Notes: generated by a model from the letters alone, not told the origin. A stretch of DNA of 64,000 nucleotides from Haladaptatus sp. DYF46 (GCF_021083305.1 NZ_JAJFAY010000002.1:682001-746000); one strand, 5' to 3'. Shown: positions 34,791-44,578, counted from the stretch's first letter. Translations and numbers: made by a program.

Positions 34791-36250
34791 TATGCGCCAC
34801 CTCCCGCTGCGGCGACTTCAGCACCGGTGTCGTCGCCGGATTCGCTCTGTGGGTCGACGGCGTCACGGATGCCGTCACCGAGTGCGTTGAAGGCGGTGAC
34901 GACGAACACGATGAGGATACCCGGAATGAGCGAGATGTGCCACGAGGAAGTCGCCACGAACCCCTGACCCATGGCCACTGCACGACCCCACTCGGGTGTC
35001 GGTGCGTTGATGCCGATGCCGAGGAACGACAGTCCCGCAACCGCGATGATGATGCCGCCGAGGGTCATCGAGGAGTAGACGAGCAGATAGCCGAGGATGT
35101 ACGGTGCCATGTGCTTTTTCATGGTCGTGACCGGGCTCTGCCCGAAACTCTTCGCCGCGTCGATCCACTCCTGTTCCGAGACTTGGAACGCCGGACCGCG
35201 CACCGCACGCCAGAGGAATGGCCACCCCGTCCCGGCGAACAGCAACGCGAGTAAGAGTCCACCGTTGTACACTCCCGCAATCCACGTGTCCTTAAAGACG
35301 GCCGAGAGCATGATGAGGAGCAGGAGGCGCGGAATCGACATGATCGAGTCACCGACGATGACGACGCCGAGGTCGACGATCCCTTTGTAGTAGGCCGTCA
35401 GTAGCGCGAACGCCGTCGCGATGATACCGCTCACCAGAATGGCGGTGACGCCGATGAACAGCGAGACGCGAGCGCCGTGTACCATGAAGGTGTACAGGTC
35501 CTTCCCGTTCTGTAACGTCCCGAACGGGTGCCATCGACCGTAGTCGTCGTAGGTCATCGGGCCGACGTTACTCGACCCTTCCGACGCCGAACCCAAGTTC
35601 GCCTCACCGATGGTTACTTCTTCGACTTGGTTGGTTTCCTTGTCGAGGTAGTGGACGCTGTAGGAGTACGGATTATTGATGTTCCGCTCGATGGTCGTCG
35701 TCCCCATTGCAGGGGCGAAGATTGCCATCACGATGAACATGAAGATGACGACGAACCCGAACAGTCCCCACGAGTGGCGACGGAACCGGTTCACCATGTC
35801 GTCACGCGGGGTCCAGTCGGCGTACCGATAGTGTTGCCGGAAGGTGAGGTAGCCGCGCCATATCCAGTACAGGAAGGCGAGGGAGTAGGCGTAGATGAGG
35901 ACGGTACGAATCGTCCACACGATAGCCGGGGAGAGTCCGAGGAACGTCCCTTTCCAGCCACCTTGTGGTGACTGCCACCCGCTGTTGTCGAATATCTCCC
36001 TCGTCAGGAGCGTCGGCAAGTTCGCCAGCGCGTCGCCGAGCGTGGCGAACGGTGCGGCGACGGGTTTGAGGAACGGCAGTTTGTCCATCAGCGATGCCCA
36101 CGGAAGCGCCATTATCGTGCCGGACAGGGCACCGAACTCTACCGCGACGAGCAGCAGGAATCCGGCGATCCAAAGCGTAGCGGGTTGTGGGTTGTCCGCG
36201 ATTCGTTCACGAAGCGGACGCTCTTCTCGAATGTTCGAATTGGAACTCAT
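34790..36250 (-). CDS. dppC: Dipeptide/oligopeptide ABC transporter permease (DppC type)
   Basis: A 486-residue permease, longer than the usual 300 because of an N-terminal extension and an extracellular insert. Hydrophobic spans lie at about 28-55, 100-125, 165-190 and then the core. The EAA loop is visible near the C-terminal half (SEQEWIDAAKSFGQSPVTTM). The last part (GGIIIAVAGLSFLGIGINAP) is typical of DppC. The start is 1 bp after the dppB stop. Confidence 0.88.
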   Translation of the reverse strand: MSSNSNIREERPLRERIADNPQPATLWIAGFLLLVAVEFGALSGTIMALPWASLMDKLPFLKPVAAPFATLGDALANLPTLLTREIFDNSGWQSPQGGWKGTFLGLSPAIVWTIRTVLIYAYSLAFLYWIWRGYLTFRQHYRYADWTPRDDMVNRFRRHSWGLFGFVVIFMFIVMAIFAPAMGTTTIERNINNPYSYSVHYLDKETNQVEEVTIGEANLGSASEGSSNVGPMTYDDYGRWHPFGTLQNGKDLYTFMVHGARVSLFIGVTAILVSGIIATAFALLTAYYKGIVDLGVVIVGDSIMSIPRLLLLIMLSAVFKDTWIAGVYNGGLLLALLFAGTGWPFLWRAVRGPAFQVSEQEWIDAAKSFGQSPVTTMKKHMAPYILGYLLVYSSMTLGGIIIAVAGLSFLGIGINAPTPEWGRAVAMGQGFVATSSWHISLIPGILIVFVVTAFNALGDGIRDAVDPQSESGDDTGAEVAAAGGGA

Positions 36251-36251
36251 A

Positions 36252-37274
36252 TCAGGCGCCTCCATCGTAGCCGACCCGGGGGTCGATGAGGGTGTACAGG
36301 ATGTCCTGTACGATGTTGATTGTCACGACGAGCAGGATGAAAATGAACATCAGCGACCCGACGAGCGGCAGGTCGCCGGCCATAATCGCATTGAAGAACA
36401 GTTGCCCGAGGCCGCTGATGTCGAGCACCGACTCGACGAGCACCGAACCGCCGATGAGCAGGAACGCCTCGCCCGTGATGATGGGAACGAGCGGGATGAG
36501 CGCGTTCCGGAAGATGTGTTTCCAGACGAGCGACCGCGGCGGGACACCCTTCGCGCGTGCGGTCTCGATGAAGTTCGAGTTCACCGTCTCCAACACGGCG
36601 GTCCGGCCGATACGCATCTCGTTCCCCATCGATGCGGAACCGAGGACGATGGCCGCCGGTGCGATTTTCTTGATAGCCGCCAGAAGTCCCTGTGGGTTCG
36701 TCAATTCCTGTGGGTCGTTGAACGGAACACCGATGACGGTGGTGTGGACGAGCCAGTTCTGCCAATCGAACCCGAACAGAACGTTTTCGGAGTTCGAGAG
36801 GACGGAAAGGAATATGATGGCCAGCCAGAAGTTCGGCATCGCACGCCAGACGATACCGCCGAACGAAGCGAAGTAGTCGCTCCACGAGTTCGGGTTGAGT
36901 CCGGCGTAGAATCCGAGCGGGATGCCGACGAAGATGGCGATGAGGACCGACCAAAAGCCCAACCAGATGGTTCGCGGGGCGTATTCGATGATGAGCGAAT
37001 TCGCCGTGCGGTCGGGGAACAGCACCCACGACTTGCCCAAGTTGAAGGTGAGCATGTTGGTCATGTAGTCGATGTACTGTGCCCATAACGGCTGGTTAAG
37101 GCCGAGTTGATTCTTGATCTGCTGGTATGCCTGCGGGTTCCCGGTCGGTCCGAGGATTGCTCCAACGGGGTCCATCGGACCCATACGGAGGACGATGAAC
37201 GTTATCGTCATTCCGAATATCAGGATGGGAACGGACAGGAGCAGTCGACGACCGAAGTAGCGCCATCGACTCAT
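36252..37274 (-). CDS. dppB: Dipeptide/oligopeptide ABC transporter permease (DppB type)
   Basis: A 340-residue permease with six spans. The start RYFGRRLLLSVPILIFGMTI is the classical DppB N-terminus, and the EAA loop SNFIETARAKGVPPRSLVW (about residues 220-238) is clear. It pairs with dppC to form the membrane channel. It lies 195 bp downstream of the binding-protein gene, the largest gap in the operon. Confidence 0.9.
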   Translation of the reverse strand: MSRWRYFGRRLLLSVPILIFGMTITFIVLRMGPMDPVGAILGPTGNPQAYQQIKNQLGLNQPLWAQYIDYMTNMLTFNLGKSWVLFPDRTANSLIIEYAPRTIWLGFWSVLIAIFVGIPLGFYAGLNPNSWSDYFASFGGIVWRAMPNFWLAIIFLSVLSNSENVLFGFDWQNWLVHTTVIGVPFNDPQELTNPQGLLAAIKKIAPAAIVLGSASMGNEMRIGRTAVLETVNSNFIETARAKGVPPRSLVWKHIFRNALIPLVPIITGEAFLLIGGSVLVESVLDISGLGQLFFNAIMAGDLPLVGSLMFIFILLVVTINIVQDILYTLIDPRVGYDGGA

Positions 37275-37441
37275 GCCGTCCGGTTCACCTCCTGCTCAAG
37301 CGTAATCGTGTCGTGCGGTAGGTTGCACCCTATGGTAACCGCGTTCATGGCTGATACGGATACGTATTTTGCGTTCCTCTCATTATGTCTTGCGATAGCA
37401 TTACCGCCGATTTCGGGACATAGACACCGCTAACGAGACGG

Positions 37442-37471
37442 AAAAAGAAATATGAACGACTGCCGGTCGTT
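37442..37471 (-). terminator. Possible attenuator after the binding-protein gene
   Basis: On the minus strand AACGAC and GTCGTT form a 6-bp stem (37455-37460 with 37466-37471) overlapping the stop codon, followed by a T-rich run (TTTCTTTTT). This may lower transcription into dppB, so the binding protein is made in excess. Archaeal terminators need only the T-run. Confidence 0.35.
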
Positions 37472-39341
37472 ATTTGTTCCGTTCGCTCAGCTTGACCTTA
37501 TTGTACATCTGTCGACTGTAGCCGGCGCCACCGTACTTCGGCGCGTCGACCCACTCGAAGGCGAAGCGCTCGGAGAGGCCGTGATACATGTTGAGGAAGG
37601 TGACGTCCTCCCAGTTGGCCTCTTCCATCTTGATGTAGGCCTTTTGCCGGGCCTTCATCTCCTCGTCCGTCGGACCGCTGTTGTTCTGAATCGTCTCCCA
37701 CGCCTTCGTCGCTTTCTTCGCGGCGGGCGTACCCGACCAGTTCGTGTACGACTGCGGCGAATCCTTCGACGTGTCGGTCAGCGGCGGGTAGAGCAGGCCG
37801 AGGAAGTTGTCCGGCTTGGGCCAGTCCATGATCCAGCCGAGCGAGTAGGCTTCGAGCTTACCCTGACGACCGCGCTGCAGCAGCGTGGAGAACGCCGTCT
37901 TCTTGATCTCCATCTCGATGTGTGCCGACTGCAACTGGTCGCGGAGGAGTCCGGCCAGTTGGGGCCACGTCGAGGAGGACTTGTAGACGGTGAAGGTGAA
38001 GCTGAACTTGTTGTTCTCGTTGTAGCCAGCGTCCTCCATCACCTGCTTTGCCTTCTCGAGGTTGGACTCGTTGTAGCTGTACGGGTACTTGCTCTCGGCG
38101 TGGCTCTTGTACTTCGGCGCACCGCCGGGGTAAATCATCGGGGGCGTGAGGTGGTACGCCGGTGCACCACGGCCCTTGAACACTTCCTCGACGATGGTTT
38201 CCTGATTGGCCGCGTAGGCGACTGCCTGGCGGACGGCCTTCGGAACCGTCGCGGTGTTGAAGCCCATGTAGTAGGTGTTGATGGTCGACACACCGAGGTA
38301 GTCGAGCGTGTTGCCCTTCTCGGGTCCGTACTTACCGACCGTGCGACCGAGGTCGTCCGTACTCGTGTCGCTGATTTTGTCGGCGTTGTATTTGGACGTC
38401 GGGATGAAGTGGCTCCCGTACCCCATGTCCGCGTTCTGGCTCACGGCACCGTAGTTGTACTTCGCCTCGGAGTTCGAGGAGATCTTCCAGTGGACCGCGT
38501 CGACCTTCGCCACGTCACCGTGGTAGTCCTCGTACTTCTCGACTTCGGCGGCGACGTTCGTCTGCCAACTCTTGAACGAGAATGGACCAGCACCGACGGG
38601 CTTTTTCGTCGCGAATTTGCTCTGTTTCATTTCGCCATCGTAGCCTTCGATGTCGCCGACGATGCCTTCGGGGACTGCCGCGAAGGACGTGTAGGCGAGC
38701 ATCTCCAGCGTGGCGTGGAACGGCTTCTCGAGCGTCATCTCGAGGGTGTAGTCGTCCTTCGCCTTGAGCGCGAGCGAGTTCGCTTTTGCGACGGTCAGTT
38801 CGTGTTCTCCCTCGTCGTCCGTGTACGTCTTCGTCGTCGTTTCGTGTTTGACGCCGATGGAACTCAGAATGAAGTACTGCCGACGGGAGTTCTTCGATTC
38901 GGCGAGACGCCGCCACGAGTAAACGATGTCCTTCGCCGTGACTTCCTTGTCGTTGTGGAACTTTACGCTCTCTTTGAGGTGGAAGGTGTAGGTCTTCTGG
39001 TCGTCGGAGACCTCGTGCCCTTTAGCGAGCTGTTTCTCGACGGCAATCTCCCCGTTCGGATAGTTCATGAGGGAGTCGAAAATTTGCTGAATGATGGTGC
39101 CGGACGCGGTATCTGCCGCTTTCACCGGGTCCAAGGTGGTCACCGTCGAGTTCATGAGTTGCAGCGTCTTGCCACCGCTGCCACCGTTACCGTCGCCGTT
39201 GCCGTCGCCGTTGCCGTTTCCGTCGCCATTACCGTTACCGTTGTCGTCGCCGCCCGTACAGCCAGCGAGCGCGACAGCCGATGCCGCACCTCCAGTTGCT
39301 TGTAGGAACCGCCGACGGGTCAGGTTGTCAGTATCTGTCAT
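37470..39341 (-). CDS. dppA: Dipeptide/oligopeptide ABC transporter substrate-binding lipoprotein
   Basis: A 623-residue exported protein of the family 5 solute binding group. It has a Tat motif (Arg9-Arg10-Arg11-Phe) and a lipobox ending at Cys28, then a repeated Asn-Gly/Asp-Gly linker of about 27 residues. The mature domain shows the family pattern (TYTFHLKESVKFHNDKEVTA near residue 120). Ligand specificity cannot be read by eye. It is the first gene of the transporter operon; a TATA-like AAGTTTATCCG lies 30 bp upstream. Confidence 0.9.
   Translation of the reverse strand: MTDTDNLTRRRFLQATGGAASAVALAGCTGGDDNGNGNGDGNGNGDGNGDGNGGSGGKTLQLMNSTVTTLDPVKAADTASGTIIQQIFDSLMNYPNGEIAVEKQLAKGHEVSDDQKTYTFHLKESVKFHNDKEVTAKDIVYSWRRLAESKNSRRQYFILSSIGVKHETTTKTYTDDEGEHELTVAKANSLALKAKDDYTLEMTLEKPFHATLEMLAYTSFAAVPEGIVGDIEGYDGEMKQSKFATKKPVGAGPFSFKSWQTNVAAEVEKYEDYHGDVAKVDAVHWKISSNSEAKYNYGAVSQNADMGYGSHFIPTSKYNADKISDTSTDDLGRTVGKYGPEKGNTLDYLGVSTINTYYMGFNTATVPKAVRQAVAYAANQETIVEEVFKGRGAPAYHLTPPMIYPGGAPKYKSHAESKYPYSYNESNLEKAKQVMEDAGYNENNKFSFTFTVYKSSSTWPQLAGLLRDQLQSAHIEMEIKKTAFSTLLQRGRQGKLEAYSLGWIMDWPKPDNFLGLLYPPLTDTSKDSPQSYTNWSGTPAAKKATKAWETIQNNSGPTDEEMKARQKAYIKMEEANWEDVTFLNMYHGLSERFAFEWVDAPKYGGAGYSRQMYNKVKLSERNK
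39181..39252. repeat. Short tandem repeats encoding the lipoprotein linker
   Basis: Imperfect 6-bp repeats (GCCGTT/GCCGTC on the plus strand) within dppA. They encode the Asn-Gly/Asp-Gly linker and may vary in length between strains. Confidence 0.7.
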
Positions 39342-39364
39342 CCACAGTCGGATTGTGTATCATA

Positions 39365-39377
39365 GCGGATAAACTTA
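39365..39377 (-). promoter_or_regulatory. TATA box of the dpp operon
   Basis: AAGTTTATCCGC on the minus strand is centred about 30 bp upstream of the start codon at 39341. The 317-bp gap 39342-39658 is AT-rich and otherwise shows no gene. Confidence 0.45.
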
Positions 39378-39627
39378 CCGTTTAGTATTGGCATCGTTAC
39401 GGTCATAAACACGTAGTTTATTGCAGTTCGTAGCCGATTCGGGTATTATATTGAAGAAATATTTTTCCCATTGATTGGAAAGAATATAAAATGCGGAAAG
39501 GAAACACGTTGGCAAAACCGAACGGGAAACGTGGTGTTATTTTCATGAAATACATCGTTGTCGGCTATTTTACCGGTTTTTCAAGAAGTCCGTGTCTCCG
39601 CTAGACCGGTTGTCGGCGTTTCGGTGG

Positions 39628-39637
39628 CCTTATATCC
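39628..39637 (+). promoter_or_regulatory. TATA box of the DUF7556-like gene
   Basis: CCTTATATCC is centred about 27 bp upstream of the ATG at 39659, indicating a leaderless transcript. Confidence 0.55.
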
Positions 39638-39658
39638 CTTGGTACACACTCTCAAAGT

Positions 39659-39832
39659 ATGACGCCGGATACGGCAGCAATGTCGGTGTCGCTTGCAAAC
39701 GACTCCGAGGTCATGGCCTCGGTGGACGATGACGGGCAGACGGAACGGCTCGTCATCGCAGACGTGTCCCGAGATGACGCGTGGATTTGCATGCGAGTAA
39801 CGGACACTGCCGCACTCTCGAACTGGCGATAG
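39659..39832 (+). CDS. Small conserved haloarchaeal protein (DUF7556-like)
   Basis: A 57-residue acidic protein. The segment ERLVIADVSRDDAWICM followed by a C-terminal LSNWR matches from memory the haloarchaeal DUF7556 family, whose members end in a similar Trp-Arg. Its function is unknown. The TATA box 27 bp upstream supports the ATG at 39659 and real expression. Confidence 0.75.
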   Translation: MTPDTAAMSVSLANDSEVMASVDDDGQTERLVIADVSRDDAWICMRVTDTAALSNWR

Positions 39833-40068
39833 TCCCCCTCGATACCGCTTCGACTCCGAACAGCCCTCTCACCACGGATCCACTTTTTCACCTCGCGACG
39901 AGCACCCGGAGAAACGGTAACTAATTCGATGGGAATGGATACCATACTCGGAGTACGGTCGCCAGAACGGATATCGTACTCGGGAAAGAGACCCATACTC
40001 GCGCGCCGAGCGGAAACCCGACGGGCGATACTGAACCTTTTTTTCCCCGGACGCTGTTCCTTGCAGAC

Positions 40069-40488
40069 ATGGACTATCGGGAGGTCGCCGGGGAACGGGA
40101 GTTCGTTGCCCGACTCGGACACGGAGCGGACTGGCGCGAAGAGATAGAATCCCTGGCCGACGACGAGGATGTCGATGCCGCGTGGTTCATCGCGATGGGC
40201 GCGGTGCAGGACGCGGACGTTTGGTTCTACGATCAGGACGAAACGGAGTACCGCGAGGTTCGATTCGACGAACCGCTCGAAGTCGCCTCGTGTGTGGGCA
40301 ACATCGCGCTCCTCGACGGCGAGCGGTTCGCGCACACTCACGCGGTTCTCTCCCGACGGTCGGGGCAGTCGCTCGCCGGGCATCTCGACTCGGCGACGGT
40401 GTTCGCCGGAGAGTTGTACATGCGGACGTTCGAAGAATCACTCGTCCGGGAACACGACGACTCGACCGACTTGGACCTCTGGCTCTGA
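40069..40488 (+). CDS. PPC-domain (DUF296) DNA-binding-type protein
   Basis: A 139-residue single PPC domain, the fold found in plant AT-hook proteins and in archaeal and bacterial stand-alone proteins. Visible features are VAWFIAMGAVQDADVWFYD-like text (about residues 41-58), the HTHAVLSRRSGQSLAGH metal-binding type His cluster (about 90-106) and TVFAGELYMRTFE. There is no AT hook, so direct DNA binding is uncertain. Its stop is 1 bp before the polymerase start, so the two are very probably cotranscribed. Confidence 0.82.
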   Translation: MDYREVAGEREFVARLGHGADWREEIESLADDEDVDAAWFIAMGAVQDADVWFYDQDETEYREVRFDEPLEVASCVGNIALLDGERFAHTHAVLSRRSGQSLAGHLDSATVFAGELYMRTFEESLVREHDDSTDLDLWL

Positions 40489-40489
40489 C

Positions 40490-43400
40490 ATGCGCGACGA
40501 AGACCGGCAGTATTTCGAGCGACTGGAATCGCGGTTGGACGAGGCCTTCGACGTGGCGGAGACGGCAAAAGAGCGCAGCGGCGACCCGCAACCCGAAGTC
40601 GAAATTCCGGTCGCAAAGGACATGGCGGACCGGGTGGAGAACATCCTCGGTATCGAGAACGTCGCGGAGCGCGTCCGCGAACTCGAAGGGGAGATGTCCC
40701 GCGAGGAGGCCGCCCTCGAACTGGCGAAGGATTTCGCGGACGGCAACGTCGGGGATTACGAGACCCGTGCCGGGAAAATCGAGGGTGCGGTTCGCACCGC
40801 GGTTGCACTGTTGACGGAGGGTGTCGTCGCCGCGCCCATCGAGGGAATCGACCGCGTCGAACTCCTCGAAAACGACGACGGGACGGAGTTCGTCAACGTC
40901 TACTACGCCGGGCCGATTCGGTCGGCGGGCGGGACGGCACAGGCGCTTTCGGTCCTCGTCGCGGACTACACGCGAGCGCTCATCGGGTTGGGCGAGTACG
41001 AGGCGCGCGACGACGAAATAGAGCGCTACGCCGAGGAGATAAACCTCTACGACTCCGAAACCGGACTGCAGTACTCCCCGAAGGACAAGGAATCGAAGTT
41101 CATCGCGAAGAACATGCCCGTCATGCTGGACGGGGAGGCGACGGGTGACGAAGAGGTGTCGGGGTTCCGCGATTTGGACCGCGTGGACACCAACAGCGCC
41201 CGCGGCGGAATGTGTCTCGTTCTCGCGGAGGGTATCGCGCTCAAAGCGCCCAAGATACAGCGATACACGCGGAACCTGGACGAAGTCGACTGGCCGTGGT
41301 TGCAGGACCTCATCGACGGCAGCATCGGAAAGGACGACGGGAAATCGGAGGAAGACGACGCGGTGGCTGACGATGGTGACGACGATGACGAGGAGGAAGA
41401 CGGGGAACGCGGAGTGGAAGGGGAAACCGACGAGTTACACGGACCGCCTCGCGTCGGCGAGGCGACGAAGTTCCTCCGCGACCTCATCGCCGGACGTCCC
41501 GTGTTCACCCACCCGTCCCGTCCCGGCGGGTTCCGCCTCCGCTACGGGCGGGCGCGAAACCACGGCTTCGCGACGGCGGGTGTGCAGCCCGCGACGATGC
41601 ACCTCGTGGACGACTTCCTGGCGACGGGGACCCAGATCAAAACCGAACGCCCCGGAAAGGCCGGCGGCGTCATCCCCGTCGATACCATCGAGGGGCCGAC
41701 CGTCCGGTTGGCGAACGGCGACGTGCGTCGCATCGACGACACCGACGAGGCGCTCGAAATCAGAAACGGCGTCGAGGAAATCCTCGACCTCGGGGAATAC
41801 CTCGTCAACTACGGCGAGTTCGTGGAGAACAACCATCCGCTCCCGCCCGCGTCCTATGTGTTCGAGTGGTGGGTACAGGACTTCGAGCACGCCGGTGCCG
41901 ACGTACAGGCGATGCGCGACGACCCCCACATCGACCTCGAAGACCCTCGAACCGAGGAGGCGTTGGAGTGGGCGACGGAGTACGACGCACCGCTTCATCC
42001 GACGTTCACCTACCTCTGGCACGACATCTCCGTGTCGGAGTTCGAGGCGCTAGCGGATGCGGTCGAAGCGGGCGAAGTCCGGGACGAGCGACTCGTTCTT
42101 TCGAACACCGAGACGGTACGGACGGCGCTCGAACACCTGCTCGTCGAACACAGGCAGGGCGAACTGTTGGAGATACCCGAGTGGGAAGCGCTCGTTCGGT
42201 CGCTCGGATTCGACGCCGACCGCACGCGCACGTGGGACGCACTAACACAGGAAGCGCGCGAGTGGGGCGAGAACGAACCCGGGGACAACGCGGTAAAGGC
42301 GGTCAACGAAGTCGCGCCGTTTTCCGTCCGGGAGCGCGCACCGACCCGAATCGGGAACCGAATGGGGCGGCCGGAGAAGTCCGAGAAACGCGAGATGAGT
42401 CCCGCGGTCCACACCCTCTTTCCGCTCGGCGAAGCGGGCGGCGACCAGCGCGACGTGGCGAAAGCCGCCTCCCACACCGAGGGAATGTCCGGAAAGCGCG
42501 GCCAAATCGAGGTGCGAATCGGTCGGCGGGAATGTGAGGACTGTGGCACCGAGACGTTCAAATGTCGATGTCCGGAGTGCGGCGGGAACAGCTATCCCGT
42601 GTACCGCTGCCCCGACTGTGAAACGCGCGTCGAACCGGACCAGGCGGGACGGGCCGAGTGTCCCCGCTGTGAGGTCCCCGCGACGAGCGTCGAGTGGCAG
42701 ACGATAGAGATGAACGACGAGTATCGAAGCGCGCTCGAATCGGTCGGCGAGCGGCCGAACGTCTTCGATACGCTCAAAGGCGTCAAGGGACTCACCTCGG
42801 CGCACAAGACGCCCGAACCCATCGAGAAGGGTGTCCTCCGCGCGAAACACGACGTCAGCGCGTTCAAAGACGGCACGATTCGCTACGACATGACCGACCT
42901 TCCGGTCACGTCCGTCAGAGCGTCCGAACTGGACGTGGAAGCGGGGCAACTCCGCGCGCTCGGCTATGACGAGGACATCCACGGCGAACCGCTCCGGCAC
43001 GACGACCAACTCGTCGAACTCCGGGTGCAGGACATCGTCCTCTCGGACGGCGCGGCCACCCACCTGCTCAAAACCGCCGACTTCGTGGACGAGTTGCTCG
43101 ACGATTACTACGGCCTCGAATCCTTCTACGACATGGACGAGCGGGACGATCTGGTCGGCGAACTCGTCTTCGGGATGGCCCCGCACACATCCGCCGCCGT
43201 CGTCGGCCGCGTCATCGGCTTTACCAGCGCGGCGGTTGGCTACGCACATCCGTATTTTCATGCGGCGAAGCGAAGAAATTGCTTCCACCCGGAGACGAAG
43301 GTGTGGTATCGTGACGAGGACGAGGAGTGGCGATACGATGAAATTCGACAGTTGGTCGAAGAGCGGTTGGAAGAGCCGCGAACGGATGATTTCGGCGCGC

Positions 43401-44575
43401 TGGTCGAAGAGTTAGATGAAGAAATTCTCGTTCCGTCGATAGACGAGACAGGGAACGTCGTTCGAAAGCCCATCGAAGCGGTTTCAAAGCATCCGGCACC
43501 GAACCATTTAGTCGAAATCGAAACACGAAGCGGGCGGGAAATTACGGTGACTCCAGACCATTCGATGCTTCGGTGGAGCGGAAACGGCCTCGAAGAAATC
43601 GAAGCACGAGAGTTGGAGGTCGGTGCTTCGGTTCCCGGTTTCCTCGGAGAGGCTGGTTCTGGATTCTCGGAGGAAGACACGAGTTCAGGAGCAGTTGCGG
43701 ACGGTGGGTCCTTCGAGCGCGACGAAGTGACGCGAGTCGAAATCGTTCAGTCCGAGATTTCGAACACGTACTGTGTCACCGTCCGAGACACGCACAACCT
43801 CGCCGCAAACGGAATCGCGACGAAGCAGTGCGACGGCGACGAGGACTGCGTGATGCTCCTCATGGACGGCCTGCTCAACTTCTCGAAGGAGTTCCTGCCG
43901 GACAAGCGCGGCGGGCAGATGGACGCGCCGCTGGTGATGTCCTCGCGCATCGACCCCTCGGAGATCGACGACGAGGCGCACAACATGGACATCGTGGACC
44001 GGTACCCCCGCGAGTTCTACGAGGCGACGCGGGAGATTGCCGACCCGGAGGACGTGGACATCACCATCGCGGAGGAGTACCTCGGAACCGACCGCGAGTA
44101 CACCGGATTCCGGCACACCCACGACACCTCGAACATCGCGCTCGGGCCGGACCTCTCGGCGTACAAGACCCTCGGGTCGATGATGGACAAGATGAACGCC
44201 CAGTTGGAATTAGCTCGAAAGACCCGCGCCGTGGACGAAACAGACGTGGCCGAGCGCGTCATCGAGGGGCACTTCCTGCCCGACCTCATCGGGAACCTGC
44301 GCGCCTTTTCGCGGCAGGAAACGCGTTGTCTGGACTGCGGCGTGAAGTACCGCCGGATGCCGCTCTCGAGCGACTGTCGGGAGTGTGGCGGCCGGGTGAA
44401 CCTGACGGTGCATCAGGGCTCGGTGAACAAGTACATGGACACCGCGATTCAGGTCGCCGACGAATACGACTGCCGGGAGTACACGAAACAGCGCCTTCGG
44501 ATTCTGGAGCGCTCGTTGGAGAGCGTGTTCGAAAACGACAAGAACAAGCAGTCCGGAATCGCGGACTTCATGTGA
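40490..44575 (+). CDS. polC: DNA polymerase D large subunit with intein
   Basis: A 1361-residue precursor of the catalytic DP2 subunit of the archaeal replicative polymerase. Removal of the 183-residue intein leaves about 1178 residues, normal for haloarchaea. The N-terminal region begins DRQYFERLESRLDEAFDVAE. An acidic insert (about 285-305) is a halophilic feature. The Cys-rich block CEDCGTETFKCRCPECGG is near 683. The active-site CDGDEDC is rebuilt after splicing, and a C-terminal zinc motif (CLDCGVKYRRMPLSSDC) follows. The small subunit DP1 is not in the window. Confidence 0.95.
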   Translation: MRDEDRQYFERLESRLDEAFDVAETAKERSGDPQPEVEIPVAKDMADRVENILGIENVAERVRELEGEMSREEAALELAKDFADGNVGDYETRAGKIEGAVRTAVALLTEGVVAAPIEGIDRVELLENDDGTEFVNVYYAGPIRSAGGTAQALSVLVADYTRALIGLGEYEARDDEIERYAEEINLYDSETGLQYSPKDKESKFIAKNMPVMLDGEATGDEEVSGFRDLDRVDTNSARGGMCLVLAEGIALKAPKIQRYTRNLDEVDWPWLQDLIDGSIGKDDGKSEEDDAVADDGDDDDEEEDGERGVEGETDELHGPPRVGEATKFLRDLIAGRPVFTHPSRPGGFRLRYGRARNHGFATAGVQPATMHLVDDFLATGTQIKTERPGKAGGVIPVDTIEGPTVRLANGDVRRIDDTDEALEIRNGVEEILDLGEYLVNYGEFVENNHPLPPASYVFEWWVQDFEHAGADVQAMRDDPHIDLEDPRTEEALEWATEYDAPLHPTFTYLWHDISVSEFEALADAVEAGEVRDERLVLSNTETVRTALEHLLVEHRQGELLEIPEWEALVRSLGFDADRTRTWDALTQEAREWGENEPGDNAVKAVNEVAPFSVRERAPTRIGNRMGRPEKSEKREMSPAVHTLFPLGEAGGDQRDVAKAASHTEGMSGKRGQIEVRIGRRECEDCGTETFKCRCPECGGNSYPVYRCPDCETRVEPDQAGRAECPRCEVPATSVEWQTIEMNDEYRSALESVGERPNVFDTLKGVKGLTSAHKTPEPIEKGVLRAKHDVSAFKDGTIRYDMTDLPVTSVRASELDVEAGQLRALGYDEDIHGEPLRHDDQLVELRVQDIVLSDGAATHLLKTADFVDELLDDYYGLESFYDMDERDDLVGELVFGMAPHTSAAVVGRVIGFTSAAVGYAHPYFHAAKRRNCFHPETKVWYRDEDEEWRYDEIRQLVEERLEEPRTDDFGALVEELDEEILVPSIDETGNVVRKPIEAVSKHPAPNHLVEIETRSGREITVTPDHSMLRWSGNGLEEIEARELEVGASVPGFLGEAGSGFSEEDTSSGAVADGGSFERDEVTRVEIVQSEISNTYCVTVRDTHNLAANGIATKQCDGDEDCVMLLMDGLLNFSKEFLPDKRGGQMDAPLVMSSRIDPSEIDDEAHNMDIVDRYPREFYEATREIADPEDVDITIAEEYLGTDREYTGFRHTHDTSNIALGPDLSAYKTLGSMMDKMNAQLELARKTRAVDETDVAERVIEGHFLPDLIGNLRAFSRQETRCLDCGVKYRRMPLSSDCRECGGRVNLTVHQGSVNKYMDTAIQVADEYDCREYTKQRLRILERSLESVFENDKNKQSGIADFM
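43280..43828 (+). other. Mini-intein in PolD large subunit
   Basis: A 183-residue in-frame insertion between Asn (NC junction) and the active-site CDGDEDC. Block A is CFHPETKVWYRD, block B is ITVTPDHSMLRW with the T-x-x-H set, and the end is NTYCVTVRDTHNLAANGIATKQ in type (C-terminal Gln, followed by Cys+1). No LAGLIDADG endonuclease domain fits in this length. The DNA is clearly less G/C-rich than the exteins. Polymerase II inteins ending in Gln are known from Pyrococcus. Confidence 0.92.
44534..44575 (+). repeat. 42-bp direct repeat, copy 1 (end of polC)
   Basis: The last 42 bp of polC including the stop are repeated exactly at 44712-44753, 178 bp downstream. The copies bracket a structured repeat. 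Confidence 0.95.
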
Positions 44576-44578
44576 TTC

